Assembly: GCA_964058845.1 (NCBI GenBank)
Contig: CAXKVR010000276.1
Location: 62,001 to 126,000 of the forward strand
Direction of reading: 5' to 3'
Origin: Carex sylvatica
Lineage: Eukaryota; Streptophyta; Magnoliopsida; Poales; Cyperaceae
DNA: 64,000 nucleotides
Shown here: one piece after another, positions 1-13,600 of the stretch
How positions within the stretch are numbered: the first letter of the stretch is position 1
How the letters are laid out: the number at the start of each line of letters is the position of its first letter
Notes under the pieces: model-generated
Database searches by the model: none
The model's input: the letters and a program-made list of their open reading frames with translations, nothing else
What the model was told of the DNA's origin: nothing
Made by a program: the position numbers and the translations under genes

Positions 1-1411
1 AATGATATTTAATCTTCTGTTTCCATAATTGTGTATACAAAATTGTATCTGCTCTCTTTAGTGAGAAATTTTACTTTCAATGAATCCGCTACACATGAGT
101 TACGCTGTTTAGTTTATAATAGATCTAAGTACGCTTTGCTTTGGTGGTCGGATATCCATTGCATCGAATTCGTATCCTCTAAGATATCTCAAACTTGCTT
201 GACTTTATGGAAAATCCAAACCGTTTAAATAGGTACTACACGAATCTAAAAGCACACATAATACTGACCCCCTACATCACCCCCGAATTGGCACCGGACA
301 CGTCGGTCACACAAAAGTTTAGATATATCAGAGAAACGAATTAGACAAATGTAACACACAGGAGCTGAGTCACACAAAGACAAGATCCACCCGTAACTCC
401 TACCGACGCCATGAGTCAATCCTTCCACGTGGCAATGCACCATTCTCTCCCTAATATTCAAAAGCTCTACTGCTCTACAATGCTTTCAATTGGAAATATG
501 ATGCAATTCATTATTTCCTCTTTACCATGTAAGGCAGTAATTGTTCTAATTTTTTGGCTTTTCGAATATAATAGAACAATTTATAATTATAGAGTTTAAA
601 AACATAATGTGAACTTTAAAGTGTGACCTATGATCAATATGCTCAAATCTCAAAGTGATTTTATACTAAAAAAATAAATTCTATACATAAAAGAGAGAAA
701 AGAGTACTTGGCAGTTTCATTTCTTGAAAAAAGCTCATTTATTTATTTATTAATAAAAAAAATTCTTTCTAGCTCCTACAAAAAAATTTAATTCATTACT
801 TTTAAAGTTAGTCAACGCTTATATTAAGAACTCAAGTAATTTATTATTATAGTACAATTTATTGATTGAATAATGCAAAACTTATACATAACAACTTAAC
901 ATCAAAATTCTTGTCAATGCTTGATTCAATTGTTTTAAGTTTTCAAATAAAAAGCAGGAAAAAATAACTATAATAAATATGATTAAGAACTGAAGCCTTT
1001 TTCACTATAAGGTTTTTTTTGTGGGTGCATTTATTCTCTTTTACTGATTTAATTCAAACTCATTTTAATGACTTCAATAATTAAATTATGTAACATTAGC
1101 ATCATGACTAATAAAAAAATTTACAATACTATAGAATAATATTAAATTAAGTAAAATTTCTCTACGAATGATATATTGGGACGTTGATGTTAATATAATG
1201 ATATATTGGGATATAAAATCATAAACATATTTTGAAAAATTTTACCATAAACACACAAAATTTGCAAATTTCATAATCTCTGAAATAACAGAGGATCAAA
1301 ACCTCTCTCTTAAAACACCCCGCCTTTATCTCTAGTTCTCTACCAACCACCAACCCACAGTCCCACACCAACTACACCAAGTACATCTGAACACTACACG
1401 AGCCACAATTA
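1..1411. other. Upstream intergenic region of the HPPD gene
   Basis: I see no credible gene here; the small open frames lack domains and mostly lack ATG starts. The sequence becomes pyrimidine- and AC-rich from about 1300 to 1411, as expected for the 5' leader of the HPPD gene that begins at 1412. A TATA-like stretch (GGGATATAAAATC) lies near 1209-1221, but its distance from the leader cannot be judged without transcript data. Confidence 0.5.
425..432. promoter_or_regulatory. G-box-like palindrome (CCACGTGG)
   Basis: CCACGTGG is the canonical plant G-box core bound by bZIP and bHLH factors. It lies about 980 bp upstream of the HPPD start codon. The motif is seen directly; its use is inference, and an 8-mer can occur by chance. 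Confidence 0.25.
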
Positions 1412-4400
1412 ATGGGAGCTACACAAGAGCAACACGCAGCCATGAAACCCAACCCAAACCCAGAACCCCAAACCGGGTTCAAGCTAGTGGGTCACAAGAA
1501 CTTCACCCGGTCTAACCCCCGGTCCGACCGCTTCCCAGTTCTCGGCTTCCATCACATTGAATTCTGGACCAGTGATGCATCCACAGCTGCCGGGAGGTTC
1601 TCTTTCGGCCTCGGCATGCCTCTCACGGCCCGGTCCGACCTCTCCACCGGTAACCCGGTTCACGCCTCCTACCTGGTCCAGTCTGGCTCGTTGAAATTTT
1701 TATTCACGGCGCCTTATGGTAATGGTGCTGTGGATTTTGCTGGAGGTGGGGTCGCAGCGATACCGTCGTTTGATGCGGAGGTGTGTAGGAAATTTTTTGT
1801 TGATCATGGGCTTGCGGTACGGGCAATTGCTATACAGGTTAGTACTACACTCTACACTGGAATTAGTTAATACTGATAAACCCAAAAAGTGGCCGTTCGG
1901 CAACAAAGAATTAAGAGTGAAAGATTAAGAGCTTAAGGAGCACTAAGAAACTGTCTTAATCCGTGAATAAATCCGTGAATAAAAGCTAAGGAAACTAAAG
2001 AAGGGGTATGGGTGCCTTAAAGTCCGGACAGAGGATTAAAGTCCGGACAGAGGATTAAAATCCGGACAAAAGAAAGCTAAAGGAGGTGTTCTTAATCTGC
2101 ACTAATGTTCGGTGTTCAGTAGGATTAAGCAGAGGAGAGGAAGCTAAAGAAAGTGTATTAAGCCCCTTAATTCTTTGTTGCCGAACGGCTCATAGCAAAA
2201 AAAAAAAAAAAAAGTTTTAATCACAAACAAGTAATTATTCGCTAGCTAACCGTTACTACTAGCTTTTGTTTTTTTTTCTTTAGTATGGAGTTTATTGCGT
2301 ACATGTTATTAGAATTCATTCTAGTCTTTTTTTTAGCATGGTATTTTTGTGGGGATATATTGAAGAGGAAAGAGATTAAAGATTTTAATTATCCCAGCCT
2401 GAAAAAAGGCTGGAGATTCCTCTCAAAGAATAAGGAAGAAAAGTGTAAAATAGTTTCTCCTAATATTTTTTTTTTCTGAAAGTAATTAAGAATAATTTAT
2501 CTTAATCAACTTGGGAACCAATTTGTTAAATTCCAATGCTCCGGTAACTGGAATTTCCTTACCAAATTTGTGAGGTTTTTTTAGTAATATGTACATACCT
2601 TCTCTGGAATTATGCCAAAATATAATTCCTATACCTATTTAAATATGAAATATTTTACAGGTTGATGATGCCACAGAGGCATTTGAGAAAAGTGTTGCCA
2701 ATGGTGCCATCCCATCCTTTGCTCCAAAACAACTCTCAGAGGGATCTACTCTCGCCGAGATATCCCTGTATGGCGATGTTGTGCTTCGTTTCATCTCACT
2801 TCCTAAAAACAATCCCCCAAATGCCCCTTGCTTTCTCCCGGGCTTTGAGGACGTGTCACCAACCTTTTCAGACTTTGGGCTGATGCGGCTTGACCATGCA
2901 GTCGGAAATGTGCCAAATTTGGGGGAGACCGTGGCGTATATTGCGAAATTCACAGGATTTCATGAATTTGCAGAGTTTGTAGCTGAGGATGTGGGCACAG
3001 CAGAGAGTGGGCTTAATTCGGTGGTGCTTGCAAATAATGAAGAGACGGTGCTAATACCGCTCAATGAGCCTGTCCATGGTACCAAGCGCAGGTTAGCCAA
3101 ATAGACATTTCCAAATTTCATTTTGTGTTGACTAATTTACCTTAATCTTTCAAAAAAGGGTTCACCTTTTATAATAATTTTGAAATTTACGTTAATTGTA
3201 ATACACTGGGCCTAATATTTGTTAGTTGAATAATGGGGGAATTTGATATCACACTGCTGCTCAAATCAATAATGGAAATTAATAGCCAAAATATTTAGTC
3301 TAACTGATGAAGGCACAAATTTATACTGGGTAAATGCATTACATTTCGATGACCAAATATTAATTTGGTATTACAGTTCTGAAATTGCATATATTGCAGG
3401 AGCCAGATACAGACCTATTTAGATTACAACTGTGGGCCCGGTGTGCAACACCTGGCATTATCAACAAATGATGTGCTCAAAACATTGAGACAGATGCAGG
3501 CTCGGACAGCACTAGGGGGATTCGAGTTCATGCCCGCACCTCCCCCAAACTACTATGATGGGGTCCGACGCCGTGCCGGCGATGTTTTGTCAGAAGCTCA
3601 GATCAAAGAGTGCCAGGAGTTGGGTGTGCTCGTGGATAGGGATGATCAAGGGGTATTGCTGCAAATATTCTCTAAGCCTGTTGGTGACAGGTAATATCAA
3701 GGATTTAAAATTTTGAAATCATTAGTGTGCCGTTAGATCTAAGTCTTTTGCACTTCCCAGCTTATGTGAAATTGAAAACCAGATTCCAGTTGCATTAATT
3801 TAGTCCAGTACCAGCGTGTGGTCGGCCGAAATTCAGTGGTAAAGTTTGCGGATCCGCAATCCCCTCAGGTACCTGAGGGTACAATTAGGAAAGACCGGTC
3901 TGGATTTAGTCCCAGCTGGGCCAAAATTTTGAGATTAGTGCCAGAGTTAAAGATCGGTCTGGATTTCCCTATTGTACCTTCAGCCTTTTCAGGTAACCTG
4001 AGGGGATATGGATTCAAGGTTTGCAGCCCAGTTTGCCCATTTTTAGTTTATTTTGTTTTGTTAAGTGTCTAAATGACACTACATGATCCTAAAGACTACC
4101 TAATTTTTCAATATCTTTCTGGACCTAGTTTGATGGGTTTTTTATTCCAAAAGAGTTAGTAACATAATAGATACATAGATAGAATAAATTTATATATTAT
4201 ATATGTAATTTAGGCATTTCATCTAATTTATATCTTCTATATAGACCAACTATATTTGTGGAGATAATACAACGGGTCGGGTGCATGATGAAGGACAACG
4301 AAGGCAGGGAGTACCAGAAGGGTGGATGCGGTGGGTTCGGTAAAGGCAACTTCTCTGAACTATTCAAATCAATTGAGGAATATGAGAAGTCTCTTGAGGC

Positions 4401-4431
4401 TAAACAAGCTACTGCTGTACCAAGTGCATAA
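1412..4431 (+). CDS. HPD: 4-hydroxyphenylpyruvate dioxygenase (HPPD), 4 exons, 444 aa
   Basis: This enzyme is a non-haem Fe(II) dioxygenase that converts 4-hydroxyphenylpyruvate to homogentisate, feeding tyrosine breakdown and plastoquinone and tocopherol synthesis. Exons are 1412-1837, 2661-3091, 3400-3690 and 4245-4431. All introns are GT-AG, and the frame closes to 444 residues, against 445 in Arabidopsis as I recall. The N-terminal vicinal-oxygen-chelate half contains FHHIEFW. The catalytic half keeps the three iron ligands: His221 (RLDHAVGNVP), His303 (GVQHLALS) and Glu389 (IFVEIIQRVG). The C-terminal GGCGGFGKGNFSELF segment that closes the active site is intact. The start is the first in-frame ATG of the conserved reading frame; a second Met at codon 11 is a possible alternative. 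Introns 1 and 3 hold foldback insertions that do not disturb splicing signals. The gene looks functional. Confidence 0.96.
1892..2189. mobile_element. MITE-like foldback element in HPPD intron 1
   Basis: The ends are perfect 23-bp inverted repeats: left 1892-1914 starts GCCGTTCGGCAACAAAG and right 2167-2189 is its reverse complement. The interior carries a short tandem unit (AAAGTCCGGACAGAGGATT, about 2.5 copies near 2019-2068). No clear target-site duplication is visible, so the superfamily is not assigned. A partly similar sequence (TTCGGTTGTTTTAATC and nearby CTTAATCTG) occurs near 56795-56890. Confidence 0.7.
3859..4007. mobile_element. Small foldback sequence in HPPD intron 3
   Basis: Arms of about 18 bp (ATCCCCTCAGGTACCTGA at 3859-3876 and the near-complement at 3989-4007, differing by one inserted base) flank a 112-bp middle. 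The middle has a direct repeat, GACCGGTCTGGATTT / GATCGGTCTGGATTT. Weaker symmetry continues just outside the arms. Size and structure suggest a MITE remnant, but no target duplication is evident. Confidence 0.45.
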
Positions 4432-6248
4432 AATGTTTCACCTCCCAAAGAAAAAGATGGATAGAATGTTGAATAACACAATCAATTGATTGATTGATTA
4501 TGTTTGTCTAATTGTGTATGCATATAGTGTTATTCAAAAAATGTTTAATGAGAATAAAAAATAAAGTTTTGGGTTATTGAAAGAACTTTTAAGTGGAATA
4601 GTATGGACTCTCAGACACGAGCAATGCTTATTTTTTGTATTTAGATTTTTAAGATTAATTTTACAGGGCACAGGTTGCATTAAGACACTACAATTTGTTT
4701 TCAAGCTAATCAGCTGTTTAAGTCTAGTTTTGCTGGCAACCAATTAGGTAGAACGTGTACTGTCTAAGCCAATTTCATAGCATAATCGTGGCATTATTAA
4801 ATAAAAGATGTCTATCAGATGATGCTTCAGATACGATTGCGCAATTAAATTATTTTACTTTAGATATGGAACACCTGTGAAATCAGAAAAATAAGAAGCA
4901 GACAAGGATTCTTGACTGTTTCTCATTACTAAGAAATAAAATAAGCAGAATTCTTGTCTGTTTCTCATTACTAAGAAATAAAATAAGCAGTGTAGGCTGT
5001 ATGGCAGCTAGCTTAAACTTTACTAGTATCATGCCAAATTGAAGAGATGCCATTCGATCATACATTAAATAACACAAGTTTAGATAAAGCTACATTAATG
5101 ATTAATTTTTTAGTCACTAAAGGCTTGTTGTTTGGTTGAGCGCAACTGCACGGGCTATCTGATACCGTAAAAAGGGAATATCTCGGCTCGGGTGCATACA
5201 GAAAGGCTGGCGGTGTTCAAAGAGGACGAGACTATTTTACAAAATTGTTCTTCTGACAGCTTCAGGAAACGGTCCTGAGTCACGGGTTCGTTCAAAGAAA
5301 ATGCCTCACATCGTTCAAAGCTAAACAATAACAATAGTGTTGTGGTCAGCATTATTTCTAGATATATATTTTTTTTTCTCACTAAAATTATCAACATTTC
5401 GGTATCTCCTGATCCTCCAACGACATAGATTAAAAAATAAAATTTTATATTGAATATCAATTTTTCAATCAAATATTCTATCTTTTTTTATTTTATACAT
5501 CTTTTTGTTGTTTTTTTACGTGAAGTAAATCTAAATCTATTTAGATAGATACTCGCCATATTATATGTAGATGTTATGATCTTCTCATTTTTATTGGAAA
5601 ATTTTTCGAAACCTTCTTATTTGATTGTCATAAACTCGATTTAATTGGTATTTCTTTTCATTTTTAAAATGTCATTTATAAATACAAATCTATATTAATC
5701 GTTGTAATTCTTGATTTCATTGTATACCAATGTGTTATGTGTTATGTGTCATGTGATAATATTTACTAAATTGTAACTTTCAAATGAATTTAAAACTAAA
5801 AAAATATTCTTATGTAGACATCAAAGTATTTATAATGAAAAACAAATTTTAAAATAAAATAAAATACAAACATAACTTTTCTCAAAGAAAAAAAAAAGAA
5901 TTAACCGGCAACATCAGTAATCTCACAAGGAACAAAATACAATACTTTTCAAAGGTCTACAAATTAATAAAAATATTATATCCTGCACTTCCATTTTTTT
6001 TTTATAAATTCATATATATATGATTGTAACTAAACCAATTAACTAAACAACATATTTTGAAAATGTAACATAAAAAAGTTGAATAGGCAGAAATAGGTAT
6101 TATTGTGAGTCAATCGGGGAACCAGAAACTTGGCTCACATTAAGAATTTTTCATACTGGTGAAGTATTCACAGGTGGTGCCCAAGAACAAATTATTTGTT
6201 GAACTACTTTACTCAACCAATTTGAACAATGCGAAGTACAAAATTTTA
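4432..6248. other. Intergenic region downstream of HPPD
   Basis: This AT-rich stretch holds no supportable gene. It includes the 3' flank of HPPD (AATAAA-like ATGAGAATAAAAAATAAAG near 4547-4565) and a short tandem duplication at 4908-4991. The open frames here have no recognisable domain. Confidence 0.5.
4908..4991. repeat. Tandem duplication, 42-bp unit, two copies
   Basis: The unit begins ATTCTTGACTGTTTCTC at 4908 and recurs from 4950 with one visible substitution (GACTG versus GTCTG). The high identity suggests a recent local duplication. Confidence 0.8.
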
Positions 6249-6675
6249 GAGTACAGCTAGGGTGTGGCATGCTCACCAAGAAAGTTTGGTGAGCATAACT
6301 TCAAAAGTATATCGGATCGACGTCAAATGCCGAATCCAAACCGTTGAAATCCATGTATTTCATGAGTGATGCATATACATGCAAAATTTTGAAAGTTTCA
6401 AGTTTATTTGCTACACGATCAAGTGGTCAAAGAAATAATAAAAATTGAATATATAAAATAACTTATAAATTAACGTATAAAATATTCATTTCTTTGACCA
6501 CTTGACCGTGTAGCAAATAAACTCGAAACTTTCAAAATTTTGCATGTATATGCATCACTCATGAAATACATGGATTTCAATGGTTTGGATTCGGAGTATG
6601 AAATCGATTCGATGAACTTTTGGAGTTATGCTCACCAAACCCTTTTGATGAGCACATCACACCCTAGCTTTACTC
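6249..6675. mobile_element. Mutator-like foldback element, family B, copy 1
   Basis: The element begins GAGTACAGCTAGGGTG and ends CACCCTAGCTTTACTC. Its two arms are imperfect inverted repeats of roughly 180-200 bp around an AT-rich centre near 6440-6480. It is flanked by a 9-10 bp target-site duplication, CAAAATTTTA at 6239-6248 and CAAAATTTTC at 6676-6685. That length fits Mutator-like elements. Related copies sit at 34303-34717 and 39198-39572. Confidence 0.8.
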
Positions 6676-6838
6676 CAAAATTTTCTCCCCATTTTTTTTT
6701 CCCTAAACGAGTATTCTTAAATCGCACGTATTAGAAAATGAAACAGAGAGGATACATTTTTTTTCTTTTACCTATTTGTATTTGAAAAAAATATATGATA
6801 TAGATGTCATGCATTCTCAAAATCTTGGAAATATACAT

Positions 6839-6926
6839 CTACATATAAAATATTGTAGCAATTGAATATTTATTCTCTTTTTCTACATATAAAATATTGT
6901 AGCAATTGAATATTTATTCTCTTTTT
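6839..6926. repeat. Tandem duplication, 44-bp unit, two copies
   Basis: The unit containing ACATATAAAATATTGTAGCA starts at 6841 and again at 6885 with no difference seen. It lies in AT-rich intergenic DNA between the family B element and the CYP59 3' end. Confidence 0.85.
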
Positions 6927-7673
6927 CAACTACAAGGTGTATAATATAACTACTATTATAATATATTCATAAGTTATTTATTTAATTTTATTATGCTAAT
7001 TAACTTTTATTTATATTTAGACCAATCTATTTTAATATTATTCATGAATATTGTTAAATAATTATTTTTTTCATTAGTTTATTTTTTTATGAAAATATAT
7101 TATTTTCTATGAGAATTTTTTTTCGTTCCTTTATAATGTCCCGTTGCAAGTATCATTTGCATTATATAAACGAAAACTTATTACATCCATTTATACCCAA
7201 CCATGAACTTCAGACAATTTAATGGACAGACGCCCCCACAAACATAGATTGGAAACATTTGCTTTGCCCGTTTGCATTTACACTTCAATTTTGTATGGAT
7301 AAAAGCCATATCTGATTAGTTCTATTAAAGAAAAAACTAAGCCCAAGATTATTCCAACTGCTTCCGCTAATACCTACATTCTGATCTTCTTTCATGTCAA
7401 GAGCCAATGAGCCATACATCTCTGAGATCTATTATCCAAAATAAAACAAATCAAAAAAAATATACAGTGTTTGTTACAAGGACCCACGACTACAAATGTG
7501 GAGCAACATGAGATCTATTATCTTCATATCTTACATCTAAAGCACAAAACTACCTTCTAGATCCAAAATCCAATTTTTTTTTAAGTCATTAAGGCAAAAG
7601 GCAATTTCACGACTGCAGGCTGGTATTTAACCAGGCCTATACCAGTGCTCATCACCTGGTGATTACACAAACT

Positions 7674-10600
7674 TCACCTTCTATTATCTCTCGCACCCCT
7701 GTCCCTGTGGGACCTCTCATCATAATCTCTCTTATGATGATGTCCCTCATGATGCTTGTATCTCTCTCTCTCCCCACTTCCCTTCCTATAGTCTCTCTCT
7801 TCTCTCTCATCTCTCCTTCGATGTCCACCCTCGTCTCCATCTCTACTCCCATAATCTCTCCCTTTGCTCTCTCTCTCCCCACCTCCCTTCCTATAGACTC
7901 TCTCTTCTCTCTCATCTCTCCTTCGATCTCCACCTTCCTCACTATCTCTACTCCCATAATCTCTCCCTTTGCTCTCCTTTCTCCTACGGTCTTCATCCTC
8001 GCCTCTATCTCTACTCTTATGATCTCTCTCTTCTTCATTATACTGACTTCTATGATGGCCTCTATCTGAGTCTCTCTTGGGATGGTCTTCCCTTGTCGAG
8101 TCTTTGTGTACTCTTTGTTTCTTTCGTTCTCCTCTTTCTGGTCTATCTTCTTCAAAGATCATGTCATACCTGCACAGGGCCAAGGTATGAGATAGTAATG
8201 AGATCTGGGATTTGGATACTCTTCCCAACAAAGCTAGGTATTGTCTGGTATAACACTAATTCACCTGTTCGGTGCCTATGATAGTGTACCAATCGTTTCA
8301 TTTATATTTTGTAGTCGTTGTGAGCAACCACACTAAAGAGAGCCTAACTATATATTCTGGGTAGTCTGGGTTCGGCAAAAATGTGAATATTTGTGCATGT
8401 GCATGCGTGTGCCAATGTGTGTGGGGGCAGAGAAAGGGAGATACTTCTGACTATTATGGCTGCCACGCTGAATATTTTCATCTTTCAGAACATATTTTTT
8501 GCCATCTTTGTTCCCATCACAATCCTTTGCATAATGGTCAATAGCACCACATTTGAAACACCCACCTGCAACAAGTACATTTTCTAGAATTACTTCCATT
8601 CAATGTATGCCGAAAATATGAATAGAGCCAACAATTAACCCAATAAATCATAAGATGGGACTAAGAATAAGTCGAGATTACTGTTAACAGATGCTGATAT
8701 AATTTTGTTCAGGACTTGTGAAGAATGGTGCTATATTCTGCACTTATTTTAGCCCAATTTAATAAGCAAGGGTCAAATTAGTGCAAGATTGTATTAAATT
8801 GAGGTTTAGAACACCATATTACACTGACCACAAATTATTCAATGAAATATGACAGTAAGTAGAATTTGGTGTGGATTCTGTTTACAGAAGTCAAATGTTA
8901 TATATTACAAGTTTAACATGTTATGTATTTCCAAGACCACAGCAGGCCAGTTTAAAATTTTAACTCTGGTACACTAGTATAACACTGCAGCATTACACAG
9001 CTATTTGTGGAGTGGAATCCAATGATAGAATATTTTACTGAAAAAAAGTGGAAGAGGGTCTAAAACATGTTATGTATTTACAAGGGCATAAGAGGCATGT
9101 TATATACATTATAAATATAACATGTTATATATTTACAAGGGCATAAGAGGCTTTTTTTAATTTTTAACTCTAGCACACTAGTGTTACACTGCGCCATTCT
9201 CAATTGCTATTTGTGTTGCGTTATCCAATGGAAGAATTACTACTAAAAAAGTGGAAGAGGGTCTAAATTCTAAAACAAAGTCTTCAAACATATACCTGTA
9301 TCTTTTTGGTTTTTCTTTCCATGTCTATATTGACCCCATAGCTTTGAAACACTCTGGCTAAAATCCACATGAATTCTTCGGTCATCTATGAGAGTATTAT
9401 CCATCTGTAACAACACAACTATTTCAGTCAATTCAGTTCAGAATACTATTTGTGTGTTCGAATGCTCTCCAAAAGGAATTATCAGAAGTTGTTTAGTAAG
9501 GCTGTCTGTGATGGATCCAGGGTTTAGGTCATATGGGGGTTGTCATTGTAAAGTTATAACAAACAAAAACTCAAGAACTATCTGTTTTAAAGAAAATTAT
9601 ATATTTGGCATTCTAGTATCTTCGCCTTTAGAAGGGGGTATAAAAATGTACAACGAAAATTTAAAAAAGAATCAAGAACAAATTCACCAAGGACTTGCCT
9701 TGAAGTATGCTCTTTCACAATCTTCTTTGTTCTCATATTCTGAAGAATGAAAAATTAAGAATCACTTAAAACCCAATCTTAATAATACAAAAATCTGGGA
9801 TACTTGAAAACTAGATACCAACAAAAACAACAGGACAGAAAGGTAAATCTTACCAATAAATGCATAGCACAAGCTATCGCCTGTCTTAAAATCCCTGATA
9901 ATCTCCGCTCTGCAAACAAAGGATCAAACTCAAAACATTTAACAAATGCAAGAGTAAAAATGCAATAAATTTGGTCAAAAGACTGGATGTTAAAAGTACA
10001 ACTTACGAAGTAACAGTGCCAAACCGAGAGAAGATGGTGAACAAATCCTCGTCCTAAATAAAGAACATTGAAAAAAAAAAAATTAGCAAAAAAAAGGAAG
10101 GAAAAAAAAAATTATATAAGTGGGAAGCCAAGTGACACTAGTCAATTGGTTATTTTAGTGACTAATGTACTGTCCAAACTAACCTCATATACTCAAACCA
10201 CAGTAAGGAGGAAATTACTATTTCACTCGGCATACATTCATATTTGAACCAACCATTTTGTACACACATGGTGTACCATAGCTCCTAACTACTGCATGTT
10301 TTGACAATAAATATGGGCACTCATCTCTGTGCAACAGCTTCTGCAAGTAATTGTTTAAGTTTCAAATTATTTGGTGTACCTCAGTAACAGGGTTAAGTTT
10401 GCAAACGAATAAAACATTTTCAGGAGGCTTCATATCTGCATCAGGAATGTCCCCAATCTGAAAAAAAAATATATATATATATATATATTTGAAAAGAAGT
10501 CAAATAATCTGAAACCATAATATCACTAAAAAGATTAAAAAACAGACCAACCGAGAATGTTGTGGTGTATTATAAATTTGCATAGTTATTGATGCTTAAT

Positions 10601-13600
10601 AATCACATGCTGCGTTTCTGAAAACTAATTTGAATGTATTCACAGCACCGATAACTAGGAACAAAAGTTTCATATATTTCATGTAAAGTTATTTTCTTTT
10701 TATTCTTAATAACAATATGAAGGTACTCTTATGTTGTTCTTTTGAAGCTGTCTACTCTCTAAAGATATATAAACAGAAAAGGAGATAGGAATAGCATATA
10801 ATTATGTTGTTCCTTTTTTTACAATAAACACTTTTCATATTAACTAGTCATTAATCACAGGATTTCAAATACAATATTACATGGCTGCAAAAAATTCAGA
10901 ACAAAAAATTGCTCTTTGGTAGGGGTGTCAATGAAACCCGTATACCCTACCCACATCTTATTTGCGAACAAAGACATAGGTAAGATTTTATTTTGTTAGC
11001 TTATCAGGTAAGGTTATGGGCAAGGAAAATTTTCAAGGCTTATCGGGTAAGGGAATGGGAATGAGCTATTTAGGAACCGTTATCCTATAGGGTAGTTGAC
11101 AAATATAAAATTATACATGATAATTTTTTATTTGTACATATAACTATATTTGTTATTATGATGAGATGATTTATACAACATTTTATATAGTTTTTTCCAG
11201 TTAGGGATTTATGACAGGATTGATTTATAAAACATTTCATATAGATTTGCTATATTATTTTTCTTAGTAATTGGTGTTCTTTTAAAAATAATGAGACTAA
11301 TATATTTTATAACATCTTATGATAGAATGTACATGATGTGTTTAAACTAATATATTTTTTTGTTTGCTATATTTTTGGGTTAGATTATACAAGCTATCAA
11401 TTAATTCGGTAAATATCCGTTAATCATTAATCTAATGGATAATATTAGGGTACAGATAAGACTATTTTAGATGGGTATGGGTACGAAAAGGCCTCCACCC
11501 GACCCGTACTGTACCCATTAACATCCCTACAGTCTGTGGTAATAAAGTTTACTTTCTGTCAAGTAGAAAAAAATAACAGAAAAAAATTGGATTATTTCTT
11601 ACACTCTCAAGAACAACTGCATTGGTATGTGCCTCCTTGGATTGAATCAATTCATCCAACTCCCCTGGCTTCATCTTCTCATCTAGTGGCACCCAGTCAT
11701 CTTCCAAACGCTCCTCCACAATCTACACAGCATTCCACAATCATACCAACAATAAGGTCGAAAAGTTCAGTTAATAAATATGTTGATTCAAACTCCTGCC
11801 ATGTACTACACAGCATTCCAAATCTACAAACCAATAATGGTATTGACACCACTAACAATTGAAGAATACTGATCTACTGATATTATAGGCTAGCTTGTAA
11901 GTTCTAGCATCTTTCTTCATTAGTTTTATGAATTTAAAAGATTCACCTCATCCCGTGGCTTTCCATCAGGAGAACTATCAGGAACAAGCTCACTAAGCTG
12001 GGATGGATCATCAAAGGGATCATCTAGTATGTATGTATGCTTTATTCTGTGAATTAAGAAGAAGACAATTTAATATCTCAAAACAGATTAGCACGAGTGG
12101 TAGTATCAATACCAGTACAAGCAAGGATAAGACCATGATATGTAGTTACGTTTTAAACTCATTATTTGTTTCTTTCTTCTATTATTCTTCAATTGCTTGA
12201 TTTGAGCTAATTGGAGCTCATCTTTACACTTAAACGCTAAAACTAAACTTTGACAGAGGTTATGTACCAATGCTGGAACCAATCAATAAGGAAAGCATAA
12301 CATCTACTTACCTTTTGGAGTCACTTATTTTCTTTCTTTTGTAGATTAATTGCTTGATTTGGCTAATTGGAGTTCAACTCCTCAATATGACATTAAAACT
12401 TTGACCTAATACCATTGAAAGAGATAACCAAACTGAAATCATACTACATTGATAATATCACCTGATGTTTTTAAGAGGTCTTCCTCTGTCATCAGCAAAT
12501 GCTTCATTTATCTTTGCCAAGGTTTCAAAACTTTCCTTCTCCTCCACTATACCAAATACCTATGTAAACAAATTCAAGTTAAAAATATGTATTCATTGAA
12601 AATAAATAAACAATTAATGAAGCTTGGCCTTAAGAAAAAATGAAAAAGAAATGCATGTACTGTATGCTTCTCGTCAAGATAATCTAGATCATCCCTCAGT
12701 GTGAAGAAAAACTGAAACACAAAAAGATAATTTCATTATATAGATAATCAAAATAAGCTGGCAAACAAATTTGAGAAACAAATTTACAAAAAGGTTGTGC
12801 ACATAATAATGAAAAATACAAGTCAATAAACAAAGACACAATGGTCTTTGGTGGCTTTTTACTGTTCCAGGAGGTGTTCCAAGAAGCAAAATTCAGTTGG
12901 TAAGAAACTTTTTTATGGTATTTGAACCAGTTGAAAAACAAAATCTAGTTTAGAAAGAGTAAAAGAAATGTATCAATTTACCTGCGATGCATTAAGATTC
13001 TCACCAGCACTGACCATAGAGACTGTACCCATTTTTGAATGCTTCAATTCAGGGCGGATTTCATGCTCAAAGAAGCGTGCTTGGTCACCATACAGAAACC
13101 TGAAGTTTGGTATATATAATAAAACTGAGTAGCAATATAAACATTAATTGAACTACCATACAAGTTATGTGACAGAGGAAGCTACAGTTATGGGATGGAT
13201 AACAACACACAAATCTAGGGTTTTATTTTTATTTTTTTTGGAACAATTAGGTTAAAGTCTACTACTAATTTTTATTTTACAGGGCGCAGAGGGGAATAAA
13301 TTAATACAATACGCAATACAAAAAAAGGAAACTAACAAATAAGAACCTCTGCAAAAGAAAAATCATAGGTGGCTAGATGGGGGTTTATCAAGTTTGCTTA
13401 GTTTGTATTAGCAGAACTACTGGCAACTAAAGCTTAATATATATTAAAAAAAAAAAAATCTGAATATGGCCAATTGAACCCAAAGCATAAGGAAAATGAC
13501 ACTGACTTGTAGATAGAGTCCCCTCCAGTTCCCGTACCGGTAGGGTCACCAGTCTGTGCCAAGAAATCCTTCTCCACTTTATGAAACAAGCACCCATTGT

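Noticed and set aside
7652..8155. Two other long open frames across the CYP59 last exon (one on each strand)
   Set aside because: They are shadows of the Arg/Asp/Glu-rich tail; the frame kept joins in phase to the CCHC exon and 12 upstream exons.
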